DNA from: Nitrospirillum sp034427435
GTDB taxonomy: Bacteria > Pseudomonadota > Alphaproteobacteria > Azospirillales > Azospirillaceae
Assembly: GCF_034427435.1 (NCBI RefSeq)
Contig: NZ_JAXQNP010000003.1
Location: 1,674,001 to 1,738,000 of the forward strand
Length of the DNA stretch: 64,000 nt
Reading direction: 5' to 3'
Shown: positions 26,546 to 35,804 of the stretch, in pieces
Layout of the letters: each line of letters starts with the position of its first letter
How positions within the stretch are numbered: the first letter of the stretch is position 1
The notes under the pieces: model-generated
The model's database searches: none
Told to the model about the DNA's origin: nothing
The model's input: only the letters and a program-made list of their open reading frames with translations
Made by a program: the position numbers and the translations under genes

Positions 26546-27115
26546 CTAATCCCGCCAAAGCTTGCTGATGTCCGAACCACCGACCGCGGGGCATCCCGCC
26601 TTGGGCAATTGCACCGATACCATCAGCGAGCCCTCGGGCCCGGAACGGGAGATGTGCCCCTTGCCGGTGCAATCCTCGGCGTAGGCCAGGTCGCCGTGGC
26701 GCAGCTCATGCCGCGTACCGTCGTGCAGCTCGATCACCATGCTGCCGAACAGGGGGATCAGAAGCGTGGGCTGGTTGGCGACGTGGAAGTCGAATCCCGC
26801 GCCGGCGGACGCGCCGCCGATGCTCACGCGTTCCGCCGTGCGGCGCAGCAGTTGGGCGATCTGCGCGCCGTCGGGCGGCTGCGTCGCCAGTTGTTCCGCC
26901 CGGGTCAGGCCATCCGGTCCGGTATAGAGATGGAAGATGCGCTTGATCCAAGGGATAGGGCCCGTTCCAGGGAAATCCAGCGGCACGCCGTTGCGGTGGG
27001 CATCGGCCGCCGGCTGGTCCGCCGCCTTTGCGCCACCCGTCAGCGCCAGGCCCGCCAGCAGCGCGGCGGCCGTGCCCAGGATATCCCGCTTGCTGAGCGT
27101 AAGATCGTCCATCAT
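26546..27115 (-). CDS. Exported cupin-domain protein (first copy)
   Basis: A 189-residue protein with a Tat-like N-terminus (SKRDILGTAAALLAGLAL, cleavage near AKA-AD). The C-terminal half is a beta-barrel: LLIPLFGSMVIELHDG, then RHELRHGDLAYAEDCTGKGH, the latter with several acidic and His residues that resemble a reduced metal site. The order and length match the second exported cupin (30688-31349), in which EIGLGDGSRHVLRKGDIV and ASDVTGRGHTSR correspond. Gap of 7 bp from the PhyH gene upstream. A binding or isomerase function in the periplasm is possible, not proved. Confidence 0.72.
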   Translation of the reverse strand: MMDDLTLSKRDILGTAAALLAGLALTGGAKAADQPAADAHRNGVPLDFPGTGPIPWIKRIFHLYTGPDGLTRAEQLATQPPDGAQIAQLLRRTAERVSIGGASAGAGFDFHVANQPTLLIPLFGSMVIELHDGTRHELRHGDLAYAEDCTGKGHISRSGPEGSLMVSVQLPKAGCPAVGGSDISKLWRD

Positions 27116-27122
27116 CGCGGCC

Positions 27123-27980
27123 TTAGGCGGCCGTATCGGTGCGGCGGATGAAGGCCCGCGGCTCACCGGCCGGCCGGTGCCAGATGACGGGCAGGAACTC
27201 GCTGGGCGGCGGGTGCACGCCCTCCGGTTGGCTCAGCAGGTCCAGGCCGGGCACCTTGGTCAGGCCCTCGCGCGGGCACCAGTAGCTGTCGTCACCGATG
27301 ACGCGGATGGCCAGGCCGGTGCGGTCCAGGGTGGGGGACTCATTGCCCTTGGAATAGTGCGGGATGTCGACGTGGAACAGCACGGCGTCCCCCGGCTCCA
27401 GGTCCCAAGTCACGAAGCAGAAGGGGAAGGCCGGGTTGTTCCGCTCCGCCTCGAAATCAGGGAAACGGAAGGTGCCGTCGCCCGCGGGCCCGAAGCGGGA
27501 GCCGGTGCGCTGGCAGAAGTCGTGGTATCCCGCCACGAACTCGATGCGGCCATTTTCCCGGTTCACGGGCGACAGGGCCACCCACAGGTTGGGAACCATG
27601 CTGCCGGTGAACGGCCATAGGTGATCGGCATGCCACGGCATCACCTGGGGTGAGCCTGCCGGCTTATGGAACAGGTGATCGTGGAACATCTGGATGGTGT
27701 CGGCGCCGATCACCCGGCCAATGATCTCCCCCGCCGGGGAATTCTGGATGAAGTCGCGGAAAGCGCCGGACTTGCGCCACAGGAAGGCGACGGAGGTCAT
27801 GGAACCATGTGAAGGCCCGGTCATGCCGAAATCCCCGGGCCTTTTCACCACCTCCGCCGCCGCTTCGCGCAGCAGCGCCACCCACCCGGCATCGAACATC
27901 TGGCGCAGGCAGACCACCCCGTCCCGGCGGTAATCCGCGATGTGTTGTTCGGTGATGGGGTTCAGCGGATGCTTGTTCAT
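27123..27980 (-). CDS. Phytanoyl-CoA dioxygenase family protein (Fe(II)/2-oxoglutarate)
   Basis: Start at ATG 27980 with AGGAG 9 bp upstream; 285 residues. The double-stranded beta-helix carries the facial triad: PWHADH supplies His and Asp, and VLFHVDIPHYSKGN the distal His; the Arg that binds 2-oxoglutarate lies in TGLAIRVIGDDSYW. Such enzymes hydroxylate or demethylate lipids, natural products and small acids. Here it begins the minus-strand operon PhyH-cupin-GPH-MFS-hydrolase. The substrate is unknown. Confidence 0.85.
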   Translation of the reverse strand: MNKHPLNPITEQHIADYRRDGVVCLRQMFDAGWVALLREAAAEVVKRPGDFGMTGPSHGSMTSVAFLWRKSGAFRDFIQNSPAGEIIGRVIGADTIQMFHDHLFHKPAGSPQVMPWHADHLWPFTGSMVPNLWVALSPVNRENGRIEFVAGYHDFCQRTGSRFGPAGDGTFRFPDFEAERNNPAFPFCFVTWDLEPGDAVLFHVDIPHYSKGNESPTLDRTGLAIRVIGDDSYWCPREGLTKVPGLDLLSQPEGVHPPPSEFLPVIWHRPAGEPRAFIRRTDTAA

Positions 27981-28258
27981 CGGGCACTGCTCCTGAAGGG
28001 TCGGCCGGCACCATGGCGAGGGCGCCGGTGGATGAGGCGTCGGAGCGGGGGAGGGGATGATAGCCGGTGGGGGACCACGGTCTGCCCGCCCGTGTTCGCC
28101 CATGGCCCGTTGATGTCCCTGTCCCAGCGGTCCACGCCGCGTAGGTTTGCCGGGCCAACTATGGGCAGAGGGACGGGGCGGGGTAAGTTCCCAATTCTAT
28201 TGCGGTGATAAAGCTTCTCTTTAGCCCTGGCGGTCATTGCTTCGCGCCCGCTTGTGTT

Positions 28259-29185
28259 TCACGCGCGCCTGGTCCGCTGGTTGGTGCGGCGGTGGGATTG
28301 GCGCAGCACCGACTTGAAACGCCGCGTCGCCGCGGTCTCGTAGCTGCCGGTGAGGGTCAACAGCCCAATGGAGGACGCGGCGATGCGTGATCCCGGCACG
28401 CGCGCCAGATGGCCGGCCGCCACTTCCTCCGCCACGAACTCGTCCGCGATCATGGCCAGCAGCCCGCCCTCCTGTACCAGCAGCTTCAGCAGCCCCATGG
28501 AGGAGGAGAAGACCGTTCGCGTCGTGTCGCGATAACCGAAGGTCTCCAGCAACTGCGTGATCTCGTTCGCGTTGCGGTCGGGCGCCACCAGGTTGGGGAT
28601 GTCCACCCGCGCCCAGACGTGGTCCCCCACCGGCTGGCCGGCGGCCAATTCCGCGAAGATGGGGTGTGCCGGATGGGCGATCACCGAATATTCCTGCGTC
28701 GCCACCGGTTCGAAGTCGAACCCCTCTTTCGCCAGGGGCCTGTCGGTGAAGGCGCAATAGGCGAAGTCGATTTCCCCCCGCTGCAGGCTGTCCAGAAGCT
28801 GTGAGCTGTAGCCTTCCTTGATCTTGAGGGTGACGTCCTTTTCCTGCTGGCTGAAGCGGGCGGCGCAGCGGGCGAAATCACCGTTCAGGATAATGGGATG
28901 CACGCCCACGGTGATCACCTGGCTTTTATTGCCGCTGTCGATTTCCGCCACTAGGCGATGGTGTTCGGAAACGATGAGCTTGGCGCGCACCATCAGCCGT
29001 TCGCACATGGCCGTCGGCCGGATGCCACGTGGCCCCCGCTCGAACAGCCGTGTGTTCAGGCTGTCTTCCAGTTGCTTGATGCTCCACGTCAAGGCGGGCT
29101 GCGACATGCCCAGGCCCTGGGAGGCCTTGCGGAAACTGCCGGCTTCGAACACGGCGATCAGGCGTTCAAGCTTGGTGATGTTCAT
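28259..29185 (-). CDS. LysR-family transcriptional regulator (second paralogue)
   Basis: Start at ATG 29185 (MNITKLERLIAVFEAGSFRK), 308 residues; an upstream in-frame ATG adds unlikely residues. HTH residues 16-40 (SFRKASQGLGMSQPALTWS) and linker IKQLEDSLNTRLFERG are almost the same as in the protein at 21817-22725, and the effector domain REGYxSQLL...GEIDFAYC follows the same pattern. It is divergent from the first LLM gene (29453) and upstream of the PhyH operon, so it may control both. LysR self-regulation is usual. Confidence 0.88.
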   Translation of the reverse strand: MNITKLERLIAVFEAGSFRKASQGLGMSQPALTWSIKQLEDSLNTRLFERGPRGIRPTAMCERLMVRAKLIVSEHHRLVAEIDSGNKSQVITVGVHPIILNGDFARCAARFSQQEKDVTLKIKEGYSSQLLDSLQRGEIDFAYCAFTDRPLAKEGFDFEPVATQEYSVIAHPAHPIFAELAAGQPVGDHVWARVDIPNLVAPDRNANEITQLLETFGYRDTTRTVFSSSMGLLKLLVQEGGLLAMIADEFVAEEVAAGHLARVPGSRIAASSIGLLTLTGSYETAATRRFKSVLRQSHRRTNQRTRRA

Positions 29186-29328
29186 GTCGGTTCCCGTCCG
29201 GCGTGGCGCATGGCCCGGCCTCCGGGGCCTAAGCCACTGCCCAGTCTGGGTTTTCCCAGCCAGACGATGCATGCCCCGAAGCGGTTCCCAGTCGCATGGT
29301 TGATCAAGGAACTCTTCAGCAGGAACAA

Positions 29329-29342
29329 ATAATTTGAATTAT
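29329..29342. promoter_or_regulatory. Short inverted repeat in the LysR/LLM divergent promoter
   Basis: ATAATT-TG-AATTAT, a 6-bp AT-rich inverted repeat in an otherwise GC-rich gap of 267 bp between divergent genes. LysR proteins often bind such dyads at promoters; the assignment is inference. Confidence 0.35.
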
Positions 29343-29452
29343 CCGCAGGATGGTGGGGTGGCAGGGATTCCCACTCCAGCCGGCGTCGGCCTGGCGGCCC
29401 CGACAGGGGCGGGACCAAGGGCGCGGCGGCTCATCAGGTGTGAGGGGGTGGC

Positions 29453-30610
29453 ATGAGCATCGAGGTTTTGGGCGTCCTCGTCCATCGGAACGGATCGGAG
29501 ATCAGCCCGCCCAGCGGCCCCCTGTTCGATGTTCCCATGATCCAGCGCCTGGCCCACGACTTTGACGCCAACGGCTATGACCGTGTGCTGATCCTGCAGA
29601 ATTCGTTCGCGCCGGACCCCCTGGTCATCGCCACGCATGCGGCGACGGTCACGCGGCGCCTGGCCTTCATGGTCGCGCACCGGCCGGGCTTCATCGCCCC
29701 CACCATGGCGGCGCGCATGTTCGCGACGCTGGACCATATCAGCGGTGGCGGCCGTGTCGGCGTCCACATCATCACCGGTGCCAACGACACCGAACTGCAG
29801 TGCGACGGCGATTTCCTGACCAAGGAACAGCGCTACCATCGCAGTGCCGAATACGTGCGGGCCATGCGGGCCGTCTGGTCGTCCACGACGCCGGTCGATT
29901 TCAACGGCGAGTTCTACCGGTTCAACAAGGCGCTGTCGGAACTGCGTCCGGTGACGGCCGCCGGCATTCCCATCTATTGGGGGGGCGCCTCGCCGTTGGC
30001 GATCGAAAAGGCGGCGGAATGCGCCGATGTCTACGCCTTCGGTGGGCTGAAGCCGCTGGACCAGATGCGCCAGGATGTGGCTGCGGTCCAGGCCCTGGCG
30101 ATGAAGGCCGGCCGGACGGTGCGCCTGCAAACCTCCGTCCGCGTCATCCTGGGTGAGACGGAGGCGGCGGCCTGGGCCGAGGCGCGGCGCGTCGTCGACC
30201 GCCTGGGCGAGGTGGCGCTGGAACAGCGACGGGCGCTGGAGCGGGACGGGGGCGCGGTGCGCACCGGCATGAGGCTGGACAAGGCGCTGGCCACGACCAA
30301 GGGCGGAACGGGGCGCGGGGAGCTGGAACGCATCGCCACGGGGCCGGAGGTGCTGGACAAGCGCTTGTGGACGGGTATCACCCGCGCCTCCATCGATTTC
30401 GCGACGCCCACCTTGCCGCCCGCCCTGGTGGGCACGGCGGAACAGGTGGCCGATGCCATCATGGACTATCACGCCATGGGCATCACCGGCTTCCTCATCC
30501 GTGGCTTCGACCTGCTGGGCGATATCGAAACGCATGGGCGGGAGCTGATCCCGCGCCTGCGGATGCTGGCCGGCGCCGCCAAAAAGCCGGTGGGTGCAAA
30601 AAATTCCTGA
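29453..30610 (+). CDS. LLM-class flavin-dependent oxidoreductase, alkanesulfonate-monooxygenase-like (first)
   Basis: A 385-residue TIM-barrel flavoprotein. N-terminal strand VLGVLVHRNGSEI, then the LLM block FMVAHRPGFIAPTMAARMFA, DHISGGGRVGVHIITG, and QRYHRSAEYVRAMRAVW are the standard SsuD/MsuD-type landmarks; C-terminal TAEQVADAIMDYHAMGITGF closes the barrel. It uses FMNH2 and O2, probably supplied by a separate reductase that is not in the window. It is the first gene of a plus-strand unit followed by the cupin, TonB receptor and amine oxidase. Confidence 0.85.
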   Translation: MSIEVLGVLVHRNGSEISPPSGPLFDVPMIQRLAHDFDANGYDRVLILQNSFAPDPLVIATHAATVTRRLAFMVAHRPGFIAPTMAARMFATLDHISGGGRVGVHIITGANDTELQCDGDFLTKEQRYHRSAEYVRAMRAVWSSTTPVDFNGEFYRFNKALSELRPVTAAGIPIYWGGASPLAIEKAAECADVYAFGGLKPLDQMRQDVAAVQALAMKAGRTVRLQTSVRVILGETEAAAWAEARRVVDRLGEVALEQRRALERDGGAVRTGMRLDKALATTKGGTGRGELERIATGPEVLDKRLWTGITRASIDFATPTLPPALVGTAEQVADAIMDYHAMGITGFLIRGFDLLGDIETHGRELIPRLRMLAGAAKKPVGAKNS

Positions 30611-30687
30611 TCACTCACAAGATTAATGAAATTGCCAAAAAGCATCGGGTCGACATCCTTTTCCTCAGCGAACTGAGGGGAGAGTAA

Positions 30688-31349
30688 ATGGCGCGCAAAA
30701 CGGGTGGCGTGGCGATTTTCTGCCTTCTTCTGGGCGGCGTCCTGGGCGGAGCCTTGGGTGCGGGGCTGACCCAAGCCCAAGATGCCCCAGAGGCGCGCAA
30801 CCCGGGGAGCGGACCCTAGGGAAGCGTGACCTGGGGCAGGACGCCGGTGCCATGTCGCCCCTGTCGCCAACCGGCGACGCGTTCCGGATCCTGCGCATGG
30901 CGGGCGGCGGCGATGGGGAATCCCATTTCGACATCGTTCCCCTGCCCAGGACCGGTGGCACGCCGGGACATAGTGTCCAGTCGCGGCTGTTCGCGACGGA
31001 CGTTGAAATCAGCGACTCATTGCCGGGCGCCTTCGTCGACTGGCACGGCGTCTCCTCGCCACGACTGCTTGTCGTTCTCTCCGGCGAGCTTGAAATCGGG
31101 TTGGGCGATGGCTCCAGACACGTCCTGAGGAAGGGCGACATCGTCCTGGCCTCGGACGTCACTGGCCGGGGTCACACCTCCCGCCTCGTGGGGACGGAGC
31201 CGGTACGCATCATGACGGTGCGGCTGCCAGCGGAAAACAGCCTGGCGCCCAAACTCAATCCTTGCCCACCGGGGGTGGCCGACGCGCAGTGCGTCAGCGT
31301 CCGCCTGGACAAGGCCAAGGCTGTGGCTGGCGGGGGCCAGGGCGGGTGA
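30688..31349 (+). CDS. Exported cupin-domain protein (second copy), apparent frameshift after the signal peptide
   Basis: From ATG 30688 (preceded by GGGGAGAG) comes a 43-codon frame that is a signal peptide (AIFCLLLGGVLGGALGAG, cleavage near AQA-D) and ends at TAG 30817. The cupin body is in another frame, from MSPLSPTGDAF at 30852. One extra G at the G4 run 30804-30807 joins them as NPGERTLGKRDLGQDAGAMSP, giving about 220 residues. The cupin barrel contains LLVVLSGELEIGLGDGSRHV and LRKGDIVLASDVTGRGH. If the shift is real, only a non-exported cupin can be made from 30852. The organisation parallels the other exported cupin. Confidence 0.62.
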
Positions 31350-31383
31350 TCCGTCCTGGGGCCTGGCGTCCATGGCCGGCGCG

Positions 31384-31405
31384 TTTCAAGGGAGTTTCAA
31401 GGGAG
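31384..31405 (+). repeat. Two direct 11-bp repeats upstream of the TonB receptor
   Basis: TTTCAAGGGAG occurs twice head to tail, one helical turn apart. It lies about 280 bp upstream of the receptor start and 35 bp after the cupin stop. It could be a regulator site. Confidence 0.45.
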
Positions 31406-31416
31406 CTTCGTGTGGT

Positions 31417-31437
31417 ATGGCCGAACGGTTCGGCCAT
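31417..31437. promoter_or_regulatory. 21-bp perfect palindrome between cupin and TonB receptor genes
   Basis: ATGGCCGAAC (31417-31426), G, GTTCGGCCAT (31428-31437). As DNA it is an operator-like dyad; as RNA it can fold to an 8-bp stem with a 5-nt loop, so it may also end the cupin transcript. The 332-bp gap it occupies holds no gene. Confidence 0.55.
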
Positions 31438-31681
31438 TTGATAATAAGATGGGCGCATGGATTGTCCAGCAGGCGGACACACCATCGGTATTTGGTGCGT
31501 GAGACAGCCGCTTCTGACAGCCTTCTAGTCGCTCCCCCAAATAGTCATATATGATCTGTCCCCCTGTAAATCTTGGGTGGATCATGGTGACGCTCGAATC
31601 TTGCCGCCATTTGGCGTCAGGAAGCCAAAAAACTCGACAATAAAAAAAATAATACCACTCGATTCTCGAACAGGGGGTACC

Positions 31682-34174
31682 ATGGCTTTTGATTGTAAAG
31701 ATCTGTCCTCGCTCCTTCGAGGAAGCACCTCTTTTGTCGTCACGATGGCGCTGCTCGTTGGCGCGGCTGTGACCGGCACGGCTTGGGCTCAGCAGGCGCC
31801 CGCCACCGCCCCGACCGCCGGCGCCGGCGATGACCTGCTTGAGGAAATCGTCGTCACCGCCCGCCGCAAGAACGAAGACATGCTGAAGACCCCGGTCGCG
31901 ATCACCGCGCTGACCGGCGGTGACATCGAGGCGCGCGGCATCACCTCCACCCAGGACCTTGCGCAGTTCGTGCCTGGCGCCAACGTCGTGGGCCAGGCCA
32001 GCAATGGCGGCCGCGCCGACCGTTCGTTCCAGGCCATCGTGTTGCGCGGCATGGCGCCGTCCGCGGCGCAGTTGCAGACCGCGTCGCTGTTCATCGACGG
32101 CGCCCCGGTCAGCAACCCCGCCGCCATCCAGACCATCACCGATCCCGCCCGCGTCGAAGTGCTGAAAGGCCCGCAGTCGGCTTATTTCGGCCGCCAGACC
32201 TTCGCTGGCGCCATCAACATCGTGACCAAGGATCCGACGGAGGAATTCAACGGCTCCATCGATGGCATGGTGGGCACGCGCCATAACCAGGACTTCTCGG
32301 CGGAAATCTCCGGCCCCATCATCCCGGACAAGCTAGGATTCCGCGCCAGCGCGCGTGAGTTCAGCAAGGACGGGTCTTACGCCAACGCCGGCGTCCCCGG
32401 CCAGACCTTGGGCGACCAATCCACCAGGAACGCGTCGCTGGCGATCGAGATGAAGCCGAACGAAGACATCAAGGTCAAGCTGTTCGGCATGTTCACCGAC
32501 CTGGACGATGGCCCCCCCGCCCAGGGCTTGATCGGCGCCTACGGTGTCACCAACAGTGCCGGCCAGACCCTGGTCGCCAACCAGTCGAACTGCACGCTGC
32601 CCACGGGCAACCGCTTCATCTGCGGGGTCACGCCGGGCCTGTCGTCCTTCACGCCGTCGGCCAACACGACCGACAGCGCCTACATCAAGAATTTCCTGGC
32701 CAACGGATCCGGCCGTGTCATCAATCCCGATGACGGCACCCAGGGTTATGGCCTGGTCGCGCGCGACTATCACGCCCACCTCTCCGCCGACTGGACGCTC
32801 GGCGACACCGGTGTGACCATTTCCTCGCTGAGCGCCTACAATAGCGTGTTCAGCAGCGAACTTGCCGACCTGGACAACTTCTACAGCACATCCATCAAGT
32901 CCAGCGGTGGTGAAGGCTTCTATAATTACCCCTACCTGGTCGAGGGTCGCTCACACGACTGGTCACAGGAACTGCGCGCCTCCTATGAGGGCGGCCCGCT
33001 GCACCTGACGGGCGGTCTCAGCTGGATGGACACCTGGTCGCAGGCCAGCAGCGGCGGCGGCACCGCCGTGCTGAGGTCGAGCATCAGCGGCGCCACGTCC
33101 GACACGACCTGGAGCGCGTTCTACGGTATCGGTTACGACTTCACGCCGTGGTTCACGCTGAACTTCGACGGCCGCTATCAGGTCGATGACATGGCGGCCT
33201 ATGCGGCGCCCACCGGCGTCACCGCCACCACCAACACGTTCCTGCCCGCCGGCTTCTACAAGGGCGGCACCGTGTTGTTGGAGAAGTACTACCACAACTT
33301 CATGCCGCGCGTGATCGCCCAGTTCAACGTGGACGACGCCACGATGATCTACACCTCGTATTCCGAAGGCGTGAATCCGGGCATCTTCAACACTTCGTTC
33401 CTGACCGCGTCGGCGTCCGCCGTGGCCGTGGCCGAGAAAAACAACCTGAAGATCGCCGTCGATCCGGAAGTCCTGAAGAATTACGAAATCGGCACCAAGG
33501 GCAAGCTGTTCGGCAATCGCCTACGGTACGATCTGGCCGCTTATTACGCGGAGTGGACCAACCAGATCAACCAGCAGGCATTCAGCTATGTCGATCCCAC
33601 GTTGGGCGCGCAGCAGGTCCTGGCGTCCACCAACGCCGGCGAGGTCCATATCAAAGGCGTGGAAGCGGAGATCAACGCCGCGCTGTCCAAGGAGTGGAGC
33701 CTGGATCTGAGCGGCGCTTACATCGACAGCGAGATCGTGAAGACGGCGAATTCGCAGGTCACCACCTTGACCGGTATGACCGACTTTTCCGGAAAGCAGG
33801 CGCCCTTCGTGTCGAAGTGGTCGGGCACGGCGTCGCTGTCCTACACCACGCCGCTGCCGACCCTGCCGATCCTGGGCGATGTGGACGGCTTCAGCCGCGT
33901 GGACTTCACCTACAAGTCCGGCGCGTATTCCGACGTGGCGAACCTGGTCCGCACGCCGGCCACCAACCAGGTGAACCTGCACATCGGCATCAAAACCGAC
34001 AACTATTCCCTCGAAGGCTTCGCGACCAACCTGTTCAACGACAAGTCCTACTACAGCGCGGTGGACGGTTACGTCATCGACCCGACGTTCGCCCACCTGT
34101 CGACCAGTTCGGCCGTCATCGTCCAACTGCGTGAACTGCGTACCTGGGGCATTCGCGGCAGCTATCATTTCTAG
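31682..34174 (+). CDS. TonB-dependent outer membrane receptor
   Basis: An 830-residue receptor from ATG 31682, which has AGGGGG 5 bp upstream. Signal peptide VVTMALLVGAAVTGTAWAQ; mature N-terminus followed by the TonB box EEIVVTARRK. The plug domain runs to about residue 200 (VLKGPQSAYFGRQTFAGAIN is the characteristic end), then a 22-stranded barrel ending in RTWGIRGSYHF with terminal Phe. Such receptors in sphingomonads and relatives import complex organic compounds. It is surrounded by catabolic genes, so its ligand is probably the substrate of this cluster, not iron; this is inference. Confidence 0.95.
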   Translation: MAFDCKDLSSLLRGSTSFVVTMALLVGAAVTGTAWAQQAPATAPTAGAGDDLLEEIVVTARRKNEDMLKTPVAITALTGGDIEARGITSTQDLAQFVPGANVVGQASNGGRADRSFQAIVLRGMAPSAAQLQTASLFIDGAPVSNPAAIQTITDPARVEVLKGPQSAYFGRQTFAGAINIVTKDPTEEFNGSIDGMVGTRHNQDFSAEISGPIIPDKLGFRASAREFSKDGSYANAGVPGQTLGDQSTRNASLAIEMKPNEDIKVKLFGMFTDLDDGPPAQGLIGAYGVTNSAGQTLVANQSNCTLPTGNRFICGVTPGLSSFTPSANTTDSAYIKNFLANGSGRVINPDDGTQGYGLVARDYHAHLSADWTLGDTGVTISSLSAYNSVFSSELADLDNFYSTSIKSSGGEGFYNYPYLVEGRSHDWSQELRASYEGGPLHLTGGLSWMDTWSQASSGGGTAVLRSSISGATSDTTWSAFYGIGYDFTPWFTLNFDGRYQVDDMAAYAAPTGVTATTNTFLPAGFYKGGTVLLEKYYHNFMPRVIAQFNVDDATMIYTSYSEGVNPGIFNTSFLTASASAVAVAEKNNLKIAVDPEVLKNYEIGTKGKLFGNRLRYDLAAYYAEWTNQINQQAFSYVDPTLGAQQVLASTNAGEVHIKGVEAEINAALSKEWSLDLSGAYIDSEIVKTANSQVTTLTGMTDFSGKQAPFVSKWSGTASLSYTTPLPTLPILGDVDGFSRVDFTYKSGAYSDVANLVRTPATNQVNLHIGIKTDNYSLEGFATNLFNDKSYYSAVDGYVIDPTFAHLSTSSAVIVQLRELRTWGIRGSYHF

Positions 34175-34290
34175 AGCGCCATCGTCCGGGGCGCTTATGG
34201 CGGCCCGGACGCATTCGTTGTGCGGATGGCGGCCGGTCGGGGGGCCGCCATTCGGCATTTCACCAACGTATAAGAAGAAGTGGGGACTTC

Positions 34291-35781
34291 ATGCTGACAC
34301 GACGCGTGTTCGTGGCGGGGACGGCGGCGCTGGCCGCCCTGCCCAAGAGAGTGAACGCGGCCAAGGGGCCGGCGGCAGAGGCGGCGGACGTCATCATTCT
34401 CGGTGCCGGCCTGTCCGGTCTTTACGCCGCGTTGACCCTGAGGGACAACGGCTTGCGCGTCCTGGTGCTGGACGCAGCCGACCAGCCTGGCGGACGGGTC
34501 AAGACCGTGCACACGGCGGATGGTCCCATCGATGTGGGTGCCAGCCAGGTCGGACGCAGCTACGCCCGCGTGATCGACGCTTGCCGCGCCTTCGGGCTTA
34601 AGCTCGTGCCGGAAGACCGCGATTTGCTGCCCTTCGGCGCCCATTACATGGATAGCTGGATCGATCCCAAGACCTGGGCCTCCAACCCCCTGAACGAATG
34701 CGTGGGTGATGAGCGCGCCATCCCGCCCATGCTGATGGGCCAGGCGGTGGCGGCCAAGTACAATCCGCTGAAGGCCCTTGACGATTGGCTGGACCCGAAG
34801 TTCGGGGACTTCGACATCAGCCTGCGCCAACTGATGCGGGCCAAGGGCTACAGCGAGCAGGCCATTCGCCTGGCCGCCCTTTCGGCCCCGGGCATCGGCA
34901 TTGATGAGACCTCACTGCTGCGCATGTGGCAGGAGGATACGCGGCAGGCCCTGGACAAGGCGTTCGCCGGCTCCGCCCCGGCGGAAGGTCACCGCGACCA
35001 TCCCTTCGGCGAAGGCAACAGCCGCCAGATGGTCAACGGCCTGGCGCAGATTTCAAACATCGAGGGCGGCTGCCAGCGCCTGCCCTTGGCCATGGCCGAC
35101 AAGCTGGGCGACGTCGTGCGCCTGAAAAAGAAGGTCGCGCGGGTGGAGATGACGGACAGCGCCGCGACCGTCACCTGCGCCGACGGTAGCCGTTACCAGG
35201 CGCGCTTCGTCATCTCTGCCTTGCCTTTCTCCATGTTGCGGGATGTGGTGATCGATGCCGCCCCCAACCCCGTGATGCGCGACGCCATCGGCCATATGCC
35301 CTACGCCAACACAGCCCGCCTGTACCTGACGGTGGAACGGCCTTTCTGGCAGGCGGACGGCCTGCCGGCGTCTTTCTCCACCGACGGTCCCATGGGCATG
35401 TTCTGGGCCATCGACAACCACACGGGCACGGGCCCGCATCGCGCCATGATCGTCATGGTGGGGAATGTCGCCCAGAAGGTGTCACGCATGGATGCCGTCA
35501 CCGCCCAGGCCTTCCTGGTGGCCGAGGTGGAGCGGCTGCGCCCGGCGGCCAAGGGCCTCTTGAAGATCGCGACCTACAAGGACTGGCTGGCCGATCCCCT
35601 GCAGCGGGGTTGCGGTTTCAGCCTGGCGCCCGGCCAGGTCAACGCCTTCGCGCGCAAGATGGTTGACCCCTGGCAGGTGATGCATTTCGCCGGCGAACAT
35701 ACGCGGCGGATGGACTTTGGCATGGAATCCGCGCTGGAAAGCGGGGAGCGGGCGGCTGTGGAGGTACTGGCGCGCGCCTGA
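34291..35781 (+). CDS. Tat-exported FAD-dependent amine oxidase
   Basis: A 496-residue flavoprotein with a twin-arginine signal (LTRRVFVAGTAALAAL, cleavage near NA-AK). The Rossmann motif VIILGAGLSGLYAAL is followed by LVLDAADQPGGRVKTV, the GGR sequence of monoamine/polyamine oxidases. The C-terminal FAD motif reads VMHFAGEHTRRMDFGMESAL, with the usual E-G-A-xx-SG-RAA end (ESGERAAVEV). Substrates are amines or amino acids, oxidised in the periplasm to imine/aldehyde with release of H2O2. It lies 117 bp after the TonB receptor and 24 bp before the next hydrolase. Confidence 0.9.
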   Translation: MLTRRVFVAGTAALAALPKRVNAAKGPAAEAADVIILGAGLSGLYAALTLRDNGLRVLVLDAADQPGGRVKTVHTADGPIDVGASQVGRSYARVIDACRAFGLKLVPEDRDLLPFGAHYMDSWIDPKTWASNPLNECVGDERAIPPMLMGQAVAAKYNPLKALDDWLDPKFGDFDISLRQLMRAKGYSEQAIRLAALSAPGIGIDETSLLRMWQEDTRQALDKAFAGSAPAEGHRDHPFGEGNSRQMVNGLAQISNIEGGCQRLPLAMADKLGDVVRLKKKVARVEMTDSAATVTCADGSRYQARFVISALPFSMLRDVVIDAAPNPVMRDAIGHMPYANTARLYLTVERPFWQADGLPASFSTDGPMGMFWAIDNHTGTGPHRAMIVMVGNVAQKVSRMDAVTAQAFLVAEVERLRPAAKGLLKIATYKDWLADPLQRGCGFSLAPGQVNAFARKMVDPWQVMHFAGEHTRRMDFGMESALESGERAAVEVLARA

Positions 35782-35804
35782 GGACGGGAAAGGAGTTATA
35801 GGAA

